DNA of 64,000 nt, taken from positions 13,464,066-13,528,065 of the forward strand of contig NC_133770.1 of NCBI RefSeq assembly GCF_003597395.2, written 5' to 3'. The notes beneath the pieces are model-generated. The model searched no databases, was not told the DNA's origin, and saw only the letters and a list, made by a program, of their open reading frames with translations. This document shows, in pieces, positions 23,332-34,045 of this stretch. How positions within the stretch are numbered: position 1 is the first letter of the stretch; each line of letters begins with the position of its first letter. This DNA is from Chelonoidis abingdonii. Its lineage: Eukaryota; Chordata; Testudines; Testudinidae. The translations under genes and the position numbers were made by a program.

Positions 23332-23700
23332 CATAGGCACCAACTATTCCTGGCACCGGAGGATGCTCGTGCCCCTGGCCCCACCCCTGCCCTGCCTCCA
23401 TTCCAACTCCTTCCCCAAAGTCCTTGCCCCAACTCTGTCCCCTCCCTGCCCCTATTGGACTCCTTCCCCAAATCCCCACCCCGGCCCTGCCTCTTCCCTG
23501 AGCGTGCCGCATTCCCCCTCCTCCCCCATTTCCTCCCAGCACCTGCCGCCATAAAACAGCTGTTTCGTGGCAGCAAGCACTGGGAGCTAGGGGGAGAAGT
23601 GGGGATGCGGTGCACCCAGGGGAGCAGGCAGAGGGGAGCTGCACCAATTTTCCCCCATGGGTGCTCCTGCCCTGGAGCACCCACAGAGTTGGCACCTATG
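23332..23700. mobile_element. CATAGG-ended DNA transposon, 369 bp, likely hAT
   Basis: Ends CATAGGCACCAACT and AGTTGGCACCTATG are inverted. Flanks TTTCTGGC and CTTCTGTC match at 6 of 8. The C-rich interior (CCTTCCCCAAATCCCCACCC) gives long chance frames on both strands. A diverged relative lies at 42752-42990. Confidence 0.7.
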
Positions 23701-24399
23701 CTTCTGTCTCGCAGGCTGCTAGCAGTGGGAGGTCTGGGAAAGGTCTGAGTGCTGGAGTCAAGGGCTCACATGCACAGCCCAGACTTTTCAAATGAGTCTC
23801 AGCAATTGATTGTCTCAGGGCCAGCCGTGCAAATCGGAAGATCTAGCCTGGCTGGTCAGAAGGGAACAGAGAGGGAAGGATTTCTGGCTCCACAAAGCTT
23901 GAAGCTCTTTGTTCTGGGATAGATGGGTTCTGATTTGGTCATGTGATGTTTTGGCCCCTGTTGCTGCTGCAGCCACCTTAATTACTTCCAGGATTTAACA
24001 GGAGCAGGCAGCTCCTGTGAGGGAAAGAAGGAGGAAAGAAAAATAACCAACATCCAAGGAAACACCTGCTTGAGTCCAGATTAGACATGAAATATAAACC
24101 TCTGGAAACTAGGGAAAACACATGATGGACCAGAACCACAGCGGGTGTTCATCATCATCAACTTCACTGATATACACCCATAGTGAATCTGGCCCATAGT
24201 GCATAGGGACATTCACACACACCTGGAGGCTGGGAAAGATCAGTGGTCTAAGATAAAGGGCCACATTCTGCACCTGGATGCGGCAATGAGTTATGTACAT
24301 GTGTCTAAGGGCAGCGCTTTCAAAAGCTATGTTTGAGTCTAGGGCAGGACCAAGATTTGTAAAGTTTGGCCCAGCCTTGCCTGAACAGATCAAACCTTG

Positions 24400-24471
24400 C
24401 CCCTTGGTGTAAATCAGCAGAGCTCTACTGGAGCGACACTAATTTATACCAGTTGAGGACCTGGTCCCATA
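24400..24471. repeat. Palindromic MITE family, copy 1
   Basis: CTTGGTGTAAATCAGCAGAG and TAATTTATACCAGTTGAGGA are diverged inverted halves of a ~90-bp hairpin repeat (core GGTGTAAATCAGC). Other copies: 25796-25873, 34966-35050, 35825-35895, 52160-52233 and 61479-61562. Confidence 0.5.
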
Positions 24472-24844
24472 TTAGAAAGTGGGTTTGTTGGACCTACACT
24501 ACATTCAAAGCCCCATGTAGCAGGGTCTAGGTTTCACAGCCCCAGGATGGGTGCAGTGGGATAAAGTGCTAATGTAATTTCTTCACCTTAATTTGGGTTA
24601 TTGCTGATTACACACTATATAGATCTAATGACTTTTAAAACCAACTTTGTATTGTGGATAATCTAAGCACTATACCCAGCTGTACAGACACTCTTGTCTC
24701 AACCTGTGTATTATATCATTTTAACATTAGCTTTAATAAAATTTCAAGGCCTTCTGCAGGCTGGACAGCCAGGATCTAGTTTATGCCTTTTCCCTCTCCA
24801 CATAATTCTCCCCATTCAGTGAAACGGTCAGGGCTTTGACTTAC

Positions 24845-25012
24845 CGTCCTCTTCTGCTCTACTTCCTTCTTCACAGACTCATCTTCTATTTCGGCGGCTT
24901 CATCCTCATCGGAGACATCCTCAGCCTCCATGCTACTGTTCCCGTTCATCCCTATGGTGTCTTCCAGGCTGTTCAACTTTTTTCCCTTCACAAGGATCTT
25001 CCCCTTTAATTG
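24845..25012 (-). CDS. PLCD1: PLCD1 exon 9: end of X domain and acidic X/Y linker
   Basis: Fifty-six codons begin [13 protein letters not shown]; the two lysines of VKGKK match human K438 and K440, which contact the inositol phosphates. The rest is the acidic linker, with [18 protein letters not shown], known in PLC enzymes to cover the active site and hold the enzyme in check. From QLKG to the ELSD motif of the next exon the stretch is about three residues longer than in human PLCD1, as in any non-catalytic linker. The donor is ACG|GTAAGT. Confidence 0.94.
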
Positions 25013-25419
25013 CTGCAAAAGGAATTGTGGCAAAAACGGATTATAAATCAGAGCAGAATCTGGCCTCATCTGTAATAAATCAGAGAAGGATGCTTGGCAG
25101 GACCAAGGCCCATTTGAGCTTCACCAGTCACTGGTTATTAGCCAAAGGAATCCAGTTAATGGCCAAAGCCATCAGCCCACCAAGGCTGTACCCTACACTC
25201 TGAAGTGGCCAATGCCTGAGATTTCAAAGAATGACAACTACCTCCCAGTCCATCTGCAGAAACCGATGATCAGAAAAAGTTCCTGTCTGAATACCCCAGG
25301 TAATCAGCACGCTTTCTGAAACATGCAGTGTGATCCACCTTAAATTACCAGACATAACTACGAGTCCTATTAAAGAGTACAAAATTATTCAGCTCTTTTT
25401 GAGTATCTAACATCGCCCA

Positions 25420-25655
25420 ATGGTCACAGAACAAGACTGAGAGTTAGGACAGATGGGATGTATTCCTGGTTCTGTTACTGCCTCGCTGAGTGACCTTATG
25501 CAAGTCACTTAACTTCCTTCTGCCTCTGTTTCCTCGTTTGTAAAATGTGGATAGGGAAACTTACACCGTTTTGTAAACCTCTTGAGAGTCATGGTTGAAA
25601 AGTGCTATAAGCCAATAGGTGACAGCATGTATTTGACCAAAGGATTCCACATGAT
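25420..25655 (+). mobile_element. MIR/CORE-type SINE
   Basis: The order TGGTTCTGTTACTGCCTCGC, CAAGTCACTTAACTTCCTTC, TCTGTTTCCTCGTTTGTAAA and AAAGTGCTATAAG is that of MIR-like SINEs. Confidence 0.7.
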
Positions 25656-25795
25656 CATGATGCACTGGTCAGTATCTTGGTCAATGTTCAGGGCCCGCTT
25701 TGAAGATATTCTGTGCTCAAACCCAAGGAGAGTGCTGGGTTTTTGGCACATCTCAGAGACAGATTCTTTATAAGCAAAACAAAAAGATTAGGTGC

Positions 25796-25873
25796 CAGAT
25801 CCCGCCCCCGGAGCAGATCAGCATCCTCCAATACAGCAATGCCAATTTGCACCAGCTGAGGAGCTGGCCCAAG
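25796..25873. repeat. Palindromic MITE family, copy 2
   Basis: The right half TTTGCACCAGCTGAGGAGC is clear; the left half is altered. Confidence 0.4.
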
Positions 25874-25989
25874 ACATTCAATTTTTGTATTATATGGCTT
25901 ATCACAACCCATGAGACAATCCTGGGTGACTTGACCACAGTCTACAAATAGCAACACAGGGGAAAGATTTCTGATAGTAGAGGGCGCTT

Positions 25990-26285
25990 TAGGGTCGGAA
26001 GCTGAAGCCAGATATATTTAGAAGAGAAACAAGTAGTAAACATTTAACGGTGAGGGTAATGAACCATTGGAACTATTTACTTAGAGATGTGGTGGAATCT
26101 CCATCACTTGCTGTCTTAAAACCAAGACTAGACATCTTTTTAGAAGTTCTGTTATGGCTCAAACAGAAGTTATGGGCCTGATGCTGGGATCACTGTGTGA
26201 CACTCTCTGGCCTGTGTTACGCTGGAGGGCAGGCTACGTGACCAGAATGGTCCCTTCTGGCCTTACAATGTATGAACCCACCTCT
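25990..26285 (+). mobile_element. CR1 LINE 3' end
   Basis: GAGATGTGGTGGAATCTCCA, AAACCAAGACTAGACATC and the terminus GTGACCAGAATGGTCCCTTC are CR1 3' text. Confidence 0.75.
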
Positions 26286-26499
26286 GCTGCCAGTGAACAC
26301 AGTCGGAGATATACCATGGACTCCAGTCTGGGTGCTTAAGTCAGTAGCACTGAGTGTTAGGAAAATCCGACTCTCAGTGCGCAGCACTGTCCTTATCTTC
26401 CCAAGGAAAAATGGAATACACAAATAACCACTCTGCTCGCTTTGGTTTTGTATGACATGCACACCGGCATTCTTTTACGTCCTGCCGAGCACCCGCAAT

Positions 26500-26695
26500 C
26501 TTTAACGTATTTATTCTCTCAACACCCCTCTGAGGCGGAGCAGTGCTCGTAGCCCCATTTTACAGCTGGGGAACTAAGGGGCTAAGTGCCTTGCCCAAGG
26601 TCACACGGGATGATTGTGGTGGAGCAAAGAATTGAACTTGGGTCTCCTAAATCCTCAGCTAACGCCCTAACCACTGAACGATCCTTCCTCTATGT
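26500..26695 (+). mobile_element. MIR/CORE-type SINE remnant
   Basis: CCATTTTACAGCTGGGGAAC, GTGCCTTGCCCAAGGTCACA, ATTGAACTTGGGTCTCC and CCCTAACCACTGAACGA occur in the expected order. Confidence 0.75.
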
Positions 26696-27234
26696 TTCTG
26701 AGTGCTGTGATGGGAGAGGCAACAGTCATGCTGTTAAATGACAGGGCTGTAGTAAACCAGGGATCTTTTTAAAGCAATCAAGCAGTTTTCAAAGACCATT
26801 TTTCTCTCTTTGTGGGTGACAGCACATTGTACCGTGTCTCAGCAGAGACCAGCCTGACACATCACACAGTCAAGTTGCAGGAGATTTTGCTGGCCTCACC
26901 GCAAAGTCTGGCTTGAACTGAAATGTACCACTGGAACCAAACTTTTTTTTTTCAAAGACATCACAAACAAGCTGTTTACTTTGGAACACTCCTCCTGGCA
27001 CCCAAAGACTGCACAAAAGCTGCCAGCAGAAGGGTACCAATTACCAGGCAACGCATGGCAGGAACAGACATCACCAGTTCTCATCTGGGTATATCGCATT
27101 TGATTTCCTGCCACTGCTAGGGCCGCGGGGATTAGTGCACCCGAGCCCCTCCTATTCTTTGCCTAGGGCATAAAATAGTTGTGTCTCCTTAGGGGTGCAA
27201 TACTCTGGTTTAATTGCAGTTGCTGGAGTGAGTA

Positions 27235-27290
27235 TGCGGGTCCAGGTGGCCTGTGGTATACAGGAGGTCAGACTAAATGAGCTGGTGATT
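27235..27290 (+). mobile_element. CR1/L3-type 3' end, short
   Basis: GTATACAGGAGGTCAGACTA followed by AATGAGCTGGTGATTTC is a diverged LINE terminus. Confidence 0.5.
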
Positions 27291-27764
27291 TCATTTCTCT
27301 GCATTCATTTCAGGAGCCAGTTGAAATCCGTCTCCCTTTTTTAAACACTCTCCACAGAGCTTCCCTCTCTTTGCACCTTCCTTACGCCCTGCAGTACTTT
27401 AGCATCCCTCTATTCCTCTGTCATTTCATAAAGTCTAGACCCTGCAAGAGAAATTCATCCCTGCACAGAGCCCTATGCACCACTTAAATCCCACTCAAGC
27501 CTTCAAACAAGGGGATTGTTAGGCCTCATGCTGGCACTCTCCACAAGGGTGAACTTCATCTCACCAGCGCAAGAGCCTTCTCCCATGCAGATTCTGGACC
27601 AGCCTCTACTGTCTATAAAAGCTGTGTGTTGCTATTAGTTACTACCTCTCCATTGCCTTTTTATCACAGAGCTCTTTAGGGAAGGGCATTTTAGGCCTCC
27701 TGGCCACAGCCTCATTTCTGGATCCAAGGTTAAAGCCATGGCATAAAATGTAGGAGATCTAGAG

Positions 27765-28010
27765 TTAAATCCCAGCTTTGCCACTGACATTGTCGAAACC
27801 TTAGGCAAATCACTTAATTCTTCAGCTCTCTGCCGGCAAGAAGGGACTAGTAATCTTTTCCCATTTTTTGAGCGTTTAAATCAAGACTAGATAGTCTTTC
27901 TAAAAGACACAGTCTACCTCAAACAGAAGTTATGGGCTGATGCAAGAATCAATGAAACTCTCAGGAGGCCAGACTACCTGATCACAATGGTCCCTTTTTG
28001 GCCTATGAAT
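27765..28010 (+). mobile_element. MIR-like SINE remnant followed by CR1 3' end
   Basis: AAATCCCAGCTTTGCCACTG and GGCAAATCACTTAATTC resemble a MIR-like body. From about 27875 AAATCAAGACTAGATAGTC leads to CTGATCACAATGGTCCC, a CR1 end. Confidence 0.6.
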
Positions 28011-28250
28011 AATGTCTCCCACCCCCCACCCCACCTATATCTCTTGATTTCTCTCTAATTCTGTTGTGATTTGGTCTTTATCAGTGAGGGTGAAATTCCC
28101 CCTTCACTGCTGGTAGGTCAGTCTTAAGTCCTATTTTGACAGCTTAAGTGGCACACTGACCTTGGTGCTACCCTCTTAACAGAGCTGAGGTTCATAACTG
28201 AGCAGTGTGAAGCGTTTCAGGCTCCTGTTTCTGTAGAAGACGCTGTATTA

Positions 28251-29279
28251 CAGTGGTCTCCAACCTTTTTACACCCAAAATCACTTTTTGAATTTAAAGG
28301 CATCCCAGGATCTACCCCGTCCCTTTCCTGAGGCCCCATCCCTTCCCCAAAGCCCTGCCCCACTCACTCCACCCCCCGGCCCCGTTACTCACTCTCCCCA
28401 ACCCTCGCTCACTTTCACCAGGCTGGGGTAAGGGGTCGGGAGGGGGTGTAGGCTCTGGGCTGGACCTGAGGGGTTTGCAGTGTGGGAGGGGGTTCTGGGC
28501 TGTGCCTGGGGCAGGAGGTTGGGGTGCAGGAGGGGGTCAGGGATGCAAGCTCTAGGAGGGAGTTCAGGTGCAGGAGCGGGCTCCGGACTGAAGCAGAGTG
28601 TTGAGATGCAGGAGGAAGTGTGGGCTGCTGGCTCTGGGAGGGGGGGCAGTGCTGGAGTCTGGGGTGCAAGAGGGAGTTTGGGGTGCTGGCTCCAGGAGGG
28701 GGCTCAAGGTTGGTTTGTGGTGCCAGCTCTGGGAGGGGGCTCAGGGCTGGGACTTGGAGTACAGGAGGAGGTTCGGGGTGTAGGAGGTAGTTTGGGGTGC
28801 TGGCTCAGGGAAGGGGCTCAGGGGTCGGAATGCAACCTCTCGCCGGGCAGCACTTACCTCCGGCGGCTCCTGATTGCTGGTGTAGTGTGGCTGCCACTAA
28901 GGCAGGCTCCTGGCCTACCTTGGTCCCATGCTGCTCTTGGAAGGGGCCAACGCGGGGGCGGGCGGCACATGGCTCTGCATGCTGCCTCTCTCTCTGCAAG
29001 CACCACCCCCGCAGCTCCCATTGGCTGCAGCCCCATGTTCCCAGCCAATGGGAACTGTGGGGGCGGTGCCTGCAGGCAGGAGCACCATGTGGAGGGAGAC
29101 CCCTGTCCCTCACCCCCAGGGCTGCACTGGCCACTTCCAGGAGCAGCGTGGGGCTGGAGCAGGCAGGGAGCCTGTCTTAGCGGCAGCCCTGCTGTGCCAC
29201 CAGAGATCACAGTCGACTGGGAGATCTTCTAGGATCAACCAGTTGATCGTGATCATGATCAACCGGTTGGTGAGCACTG
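28251..29279 (+). mobile_element. hAT element with G-rich minisatellite, 1,029 bp (copy A)
   Basis: Left end CAGTGGTCTCCAACC and right end GGTTGGTGAGCACTG are inverted. Flanking 8-bp repeats are CTGTATTA (28243-28250) and CTGTACTA (29280-29287). The interior at 28430-28830 is a degenerate G-rich tandem array built on TTTGGGGTGCTGGCTC plus GGGAGGGGGCTCAGG. Next to the right end is a palindrome around GTTGATCGTGATCATGATC. The long frame at 28480-29232 is a product of base composition, not a gene. Confidence 0.88.
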
Positions 29280-30519
29280 CTGTACTACAATAAAAGTTGC
29301 GTTGAACCTTATCCCATGAGGCATGTATGCTGAGCTCTGACATTTGACAGTCATTATATCTATCTGGAACAAGAGATGCTGACATCTTGATTTTCAGTGG
29401 CTTTCCCCCAGGATGAAGTTTAAAAAATTAAACTCTCGTTACGGCAGTCTCGGTTTCCCTCCATGTGATATTAAGTAGTTCCTGCCAAACTACGCCTGAG
29501 GGGAAAGAAAATCAACTAATAAGTTCATCTCTGCTGAGCATATCCTTTGTGCTGTGTAGCAGCCTCAGCGTTCCTGAAATGCCTCGCTAAGTAATGGCAA
29601 CTGGCAAGGCTTGACCACAAAACCCACTTCGTTTACCTGTGGGAAGCACAAGGTCAAATACAACACAATATCTCCTGAGAGGCAGTAGGACTGGGAGTAG
29701 ATGGAACTCAGGACTTGAAGCCAGGGATAGAGAGTCCTGGTTGCAGAGCTAGCCACACCTCTGCCTGCCTTCTGCTCTCTCCGAGTGCAGCCCTGCATGT
29801 CTCAGCCCTTGTGCCTTTAGCCTTCCCTAGGGTGGAATCCTGTGATTCTCCCGCTCTCAGACCGGGCTCCATGCTGCAATACCCTGCACATCCACCATGC
29901 TGAGGGAAGGCACCTGCGGTTCTCCCCTGTGGGCGTCTGTGACCAGTGGCATACATGACCAGACAGTCTTTTCGAACCAAAGCACTGATTATTTTAACAA
30001 CAGGAACAAAGCATTTGTGATCCTAAAATCCTTCTTCTCTAAACAGTCTACATGCGTGTCTATCTAACCTAAAGCCCTATTATCCCCTGATGGTCACTTA
30101 GGCAGCCCTAAATTCTTCAGACTCCCCAGCAGATCCCTGGTGTCTCAGTCTGGTGCCCTCAAACACCCCCCCAAATATCCCCCCCCACCCCCCTTGACAG
30201 AGGTTCCTTGTTAAGCTTGCCCAGGTTCTTCTGATCTCCTGTGTTCCTAACCTTCCCCTGCCGTGGCATTGTCTCTTAACAGATCTCCGGTGTTTGCCGA
30301 GAAGTGGCTTATCTTCAGCCATTCCTTTCCGTCCTGCTTGTTTTTCACAACAGCCCCTTTTAAACTCAACCAGTCTATGCACAAAGTAAACATCTCAATA
30401 ACCCGGCCGAAACACAGTATTCATAAATTATTACAGAATAGCTTCAAATACATCACTCACAGATTCACAGAGACCATTAGCTCATCAAGTCTGAGCTCCT
30501 GTATAGCACAGATGAAACA
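29280..30519. other. Intron between exons 8 and 9, no named feature
   Basis: Single-copy-looking intron sequence; no exon, RNA gene or known repeat recognised. Confidence 0.4.
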
Positions 30520-30760
30520 ACGTGATACTGTTCTGCCACTGACCTGATACATTGCCTTGGGCACTTTACTTAACCTCGCTGTGAGCATGATCCTGGTAGG
30601 GGCTAAATTCAGGTGAGAATTAAAAGGGCTCAGCACCTTGTCCCAGTTTCCCCAGTGTGCAGAATAAAGACACTTTCCTACCTATCTGACAGGGGAGCTG
30701 TGAGGGTTAATGAGATACTGCTTGTCACGGGCTCTGAAGAGCCAATACACTAGTTCTTAT
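30520..30760 (+). mobile_element. MIR/CORE-type SINE remnant
   Basis: TTCTGCCACTGACCTGATAC, GTCCCAGTTTCCCCAGTGTG and TGTGAGGGTTAATGAGATA follow MIR-like order. Confidence 0.5.
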
Positions 30761-31251
30761 TACATCCTTATTTTGTACAGTGTCTTTCAGGGAAATTGTC
30801 TCCTGAGCTGCTTTGCTGGGTGAAGTAGCAATAAGTGCACAACGAAGTTAAATGAGAAACAATGGCAGAGGATGGGAAAAATTAAGGGGCATCAGCAAGA
30901 GAGGAGGAGACACATTTTTCCAGTGAGGTTTTTAAGCGAGGCAGAGAGAGAGGAAAGTGAGCCCAGAAAAGAGGGGCTGCAAAGGCGGCTTCCTCCAGTA
31001 CCGGAATAACTTTGAGAAAAGACACAGAAGAGGAGCTGGGGGAGGAGGTAGAGGGATCAGGCCTAGATTCTCTCTCTTTCTCTCTCTCACACTGTGATAA
31101 AGCCTCCTTTCCCAAACCTGGACTTTAGCGTCCAAAATCTGGGGGCTTACCTGAAACTCCCCCAAGCTCACTACCAGCTTGGGTTTTCTCTCGCTGCCAA
31201 CAGACAGGAATATAGCGCCTGCCTCGCTCTGGTCCCCCCAGACTTCCCTGG

Positions 31252-31966
31252 NNNNNNNNNNNNNNNNNNNNNNNNNNNNNNNNNNNNNNNNNNNNNNNNN
31301 NNNNNNNNNNNNNNNNNNNNNNNNNNNNNNNNNNNNNNNNNNNNNNNNNNNNNNNNNNNNNNNNNNNNNNNNNNNNNNNNNNNNNNNNNNNNNNNNNNNN
31401 NNNNNNNNNNNNNNNNNNNNNNNNNNNNNNNNNNNNNNNNNNNNNNNNNNNNNNNNNNNNNNNNNNNNNNNNNNNNNNNNNNNNNNNNNNNNNNNNNNNN
31501 NNNNNNNNNNNNNNNNNNNNNNNNNNNNNNNNNNNNNNNNNNNNNNNNNNNNNNNNNNNNNNNNNNNNNNNNNNNNNNNNNNNNNNNNNNNNNNNNNNNN
31601 NNNNNNNNNNNNNNNNNNNNNNNNNNNNNNNNNNNNNNNNNNNNNNNNNNNNNNNNNNNNNNNNNNNNNNNNNNNNNNNNNNNNNNNNNNNNNNNNNNNN
31701 NNNNNNNNNNNNNNNNNNNNNNNNNNNNNNNNNNNNNNNNNNNNNNNNNNNNNNNNNNNNNNNNNNNNNNNNNNNNNNNNNNNNNNNNNNNNNNNNNNNN
31801 NNNNNNNNNNNNNNNNNNNNNNNNNNNNNNNNNNNNNNNNNNNNNNNNNNNNNNNNNNNNNNNNNNNNNNNNNNNNNNNNNNNNNNNNNNNNNNNNNNNN
31901 NNNNNNNNNNNNNNNNNNNNNNNNNNNNNNNNNNNNNNNNNNNNNNNNNNNNNNNNNNNNNNNNNN
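31252..31966. other. Assembly gap (715 N)
   Basis: A run of N lies in the largest intron. The flanking bases give no hint of its content. Frames crossing it are artefacts. Confidence 0.99.
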
Positions 31967-32313
31967 TTACCCACAGCCGAGGAAACAACAAAGACCCTGA
32001 GTATACAAATTCCCGCCCCTGACTTTTAAACAATCCAGTTCTCTGATTGGTCCTCTGGTCAGGTGTTTGGTTCCCCTTTACAGGCAAAAGAAAATTAACC
32101 CTTACCTTACCTATCTACTTATGACACACACACACATACGCACCCCAATAGGGAGCAATTTCCACTCCATTATACGTGCGGGGTTGGGACTCAAAAGAAA
32201 CACTGATGGAAGAGGCTTTCAGAGTAAGTTGCTTGACCAAATGGCCTGGTCCTTTGTCTTTCGGGGCAGCGCTGCTACTCTACGGATGGCACAAGCTCAC
32301 TCCAGGTCTCACA

Positions 32314-32580
32314 GGGTATGTGTGCACTTGAATTAAAAACCCGGAGCTGGCCCAGGCCTGCTGACTTGGGCTCATGGACCTTGGTCTAAGAAGCTGTTTA
32401 ACTGCGGTACAAACATTCCAGCTTGGGCTGCAGCCCGAGCTTTGGGACCCTCCTTCTTTGCAGGGGCCTAGAGCTTGGGGCTCCAGCCCGAGCCTCAACA
32501 TCATAAACAGCCCCATAGCCTGAGCCCAAGTCAGCTGGCATGGGCCAGCCGTGGGTTTTTAATTGCAGTGTAGACACACC
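32314..32580. mobile_element. Palindromic MITE, 267 bp
   Basis: Ends GGGTATGTGTGCACTTGAATT and the reverse complement of AATTGCAGTGTAGACACACC are related. Both sides have AATTAAAAACCC-type inner repeats and ACA direct repeats at 32311-32313 and 32581-32583. The interior is rich in AGCCCGAGC and mirrored words. Confidence 0.7.
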
Positions 32581-32639
32581 ACAGCAGACTGGGGATTGCA
32601 GGAAGCTTGTGCAATGATGGCTCTGACTTAGGCAGACTT

Positions 32640-33190
32640 TCTGCCACTGAGGAGTGAATCAAGCCCAAGGAAGGTTAGATGGGCAGGGGGCCACTCCATG
32701 GAGAATTAACAACTCTGAAGTGTTGAGAGGTATGATGGGATAGCCTAATTTTGGCAAATAATTTGGCAACTGATCTTTGATTATGAGCAGGTAAGTATGC
32801 CCAGTGGTCTGTGATGGGATGTTAGATGGAGTGGGATCTAAGTTACCATAGAGAATTCTTTCCTGGGTGCTGCTGGTGAGTCTTGCCCACATGCTCAGGG
32901 TTAACTGATTGCCATATTTGGAGTCAGGAAGGAATTTTCCTCCAGGGCAGATTGGCAGAGGCCCTGGAGGTTTTTCGCCTTCCTCTGCAACATGAGCACG
33001 GGTCACTTGCTGGAGGATTCTCTGCAGCTTGAGGTCTTCAAACCACGACTTGAGGACTTCAGTAACTCAGATATAGGTTAGGGGTTTGTTACAGGAGTGG
33101 GTGGGTGAGATTCTGTGGCCTGCGCTGTGCAGGAGGTCAGACTAGATGATCATAATGGTCCCTTCTGACCTTAAAGTCTATAAGTCTATG
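32640..33190 (+). mobile_element. CR1/L3-type LINE 3' region
   Basis: The end reads GGAGGTCAGACTAGATGATC, ATAATGGTCCCTTCTGACC and the terminal repeat TCTATAAGTCTATGA. The upstream 400 bases (GGAAGGAATTTTCCTCCAGG) are a typical 3' UTR of this group. Confidence 0.75.
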
Positions 33191-33756
33191 AGAGGCCAGG
33201 GAGACACGGTCACATGTCTTTCGGTATGTGAGATGGTGGGCAGCAGCACTCTGGGCACATCAGCCCATACAGCCATGGTTTCTGGGGCAGCCCCTGAGAA
33301 GGGAGATTCTGTAGTCAAGGTGAGAAGCCATTGGCTAAATGCCTGCAGCATGGGGATTTCAGGGTCACAGCAAGCGCTATCCACGCTATCAATCTGGAGT
33401 GTTTTATGAGGGTTCTTTATTATTTAACCCATCAGATTCCTCTACTCACCAACGACTTTAACGAGTGCTTATTTCAATTCCAGTGCTGAGCTGGTGAGGC
33501 TATTTTCTGCATGCTCTGCAGTTAGGATCACCCACCCGTGAGTTATTGTTCCATTCTGATCTAATTATTTCTTCCACTTGGCTCCCAAATGAGCTTTCTC
33601 AGAGACAGGGGGAAATAAAAACCCAGGTGCCTTTCAGAATGGCAAATGAAGCAACTGGATTTTGTTCCTAGATGGAGGCCATGTGCAATGTGATAAAGAA
33701 CAAGAGAGACAAACGTAGAGAGCCTTACCAGGGAAACCTCCAGGGGACGTATCAGA

Positions 33757-33960
33757 GGAGTAGCCGCGTTAGTCTGGATCTGTAAAAAGCAACAAAGAGT
33801 CCTGTGGCAGCTTATAGACCAACAGACGTATTGGAGCGTAAGCTTTCGTGGGTAAATACCCACTTCATCAGATGCATGGACGAAGTGGGTATTCACCCAC
33901 AAAAGCTCATGCTCCAATACGTCTGTTAATCTATAAGGTGCCACAGGACTCTTTGCTGCT
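33757..33960. mobile_element. Penelope-like ends, head-to-head, with hammerhead-like cores
   Basis: Minus-oriented tail 33757-33878 (CAGAGGAGTAGCCGCG, CAACAAAGAGTCCTGTGGCA, GACGTATTGGAGC) meets a plus-oriented copy to about 33960 (CTCCAATACGTCTGTTAATC, GGTGCCACAGGACTCTTTGC). On the minus strand 33871-33836 gives CTGATGA, a GTGGGT/ACCCAC stem, GAAA and a two-base GC/GC stem with TTAC loop. The plus copy has the same stem but a damaged core. Confidence 0.75.
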
Positions 33961-34045
33961 TTCTCCAGGGGAAGATGGTTTCATGGAGAAGGAAGTTTCC
34001 ATGGAGGGTGAACTAGTGGGGATGGGATGGGATTATCCATATTAA

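Noticed and set aside
28480..29232. 250-residue plus-strand frame
   Set aside because: It lies wholly within a hAT element's G-rich array, is low in complexity, and has overlapping long frames on both strands.
31094..32087. Frames of about 270-320 residues
   Set aside because: Mostly N translated as X; they only span an assembly gap.
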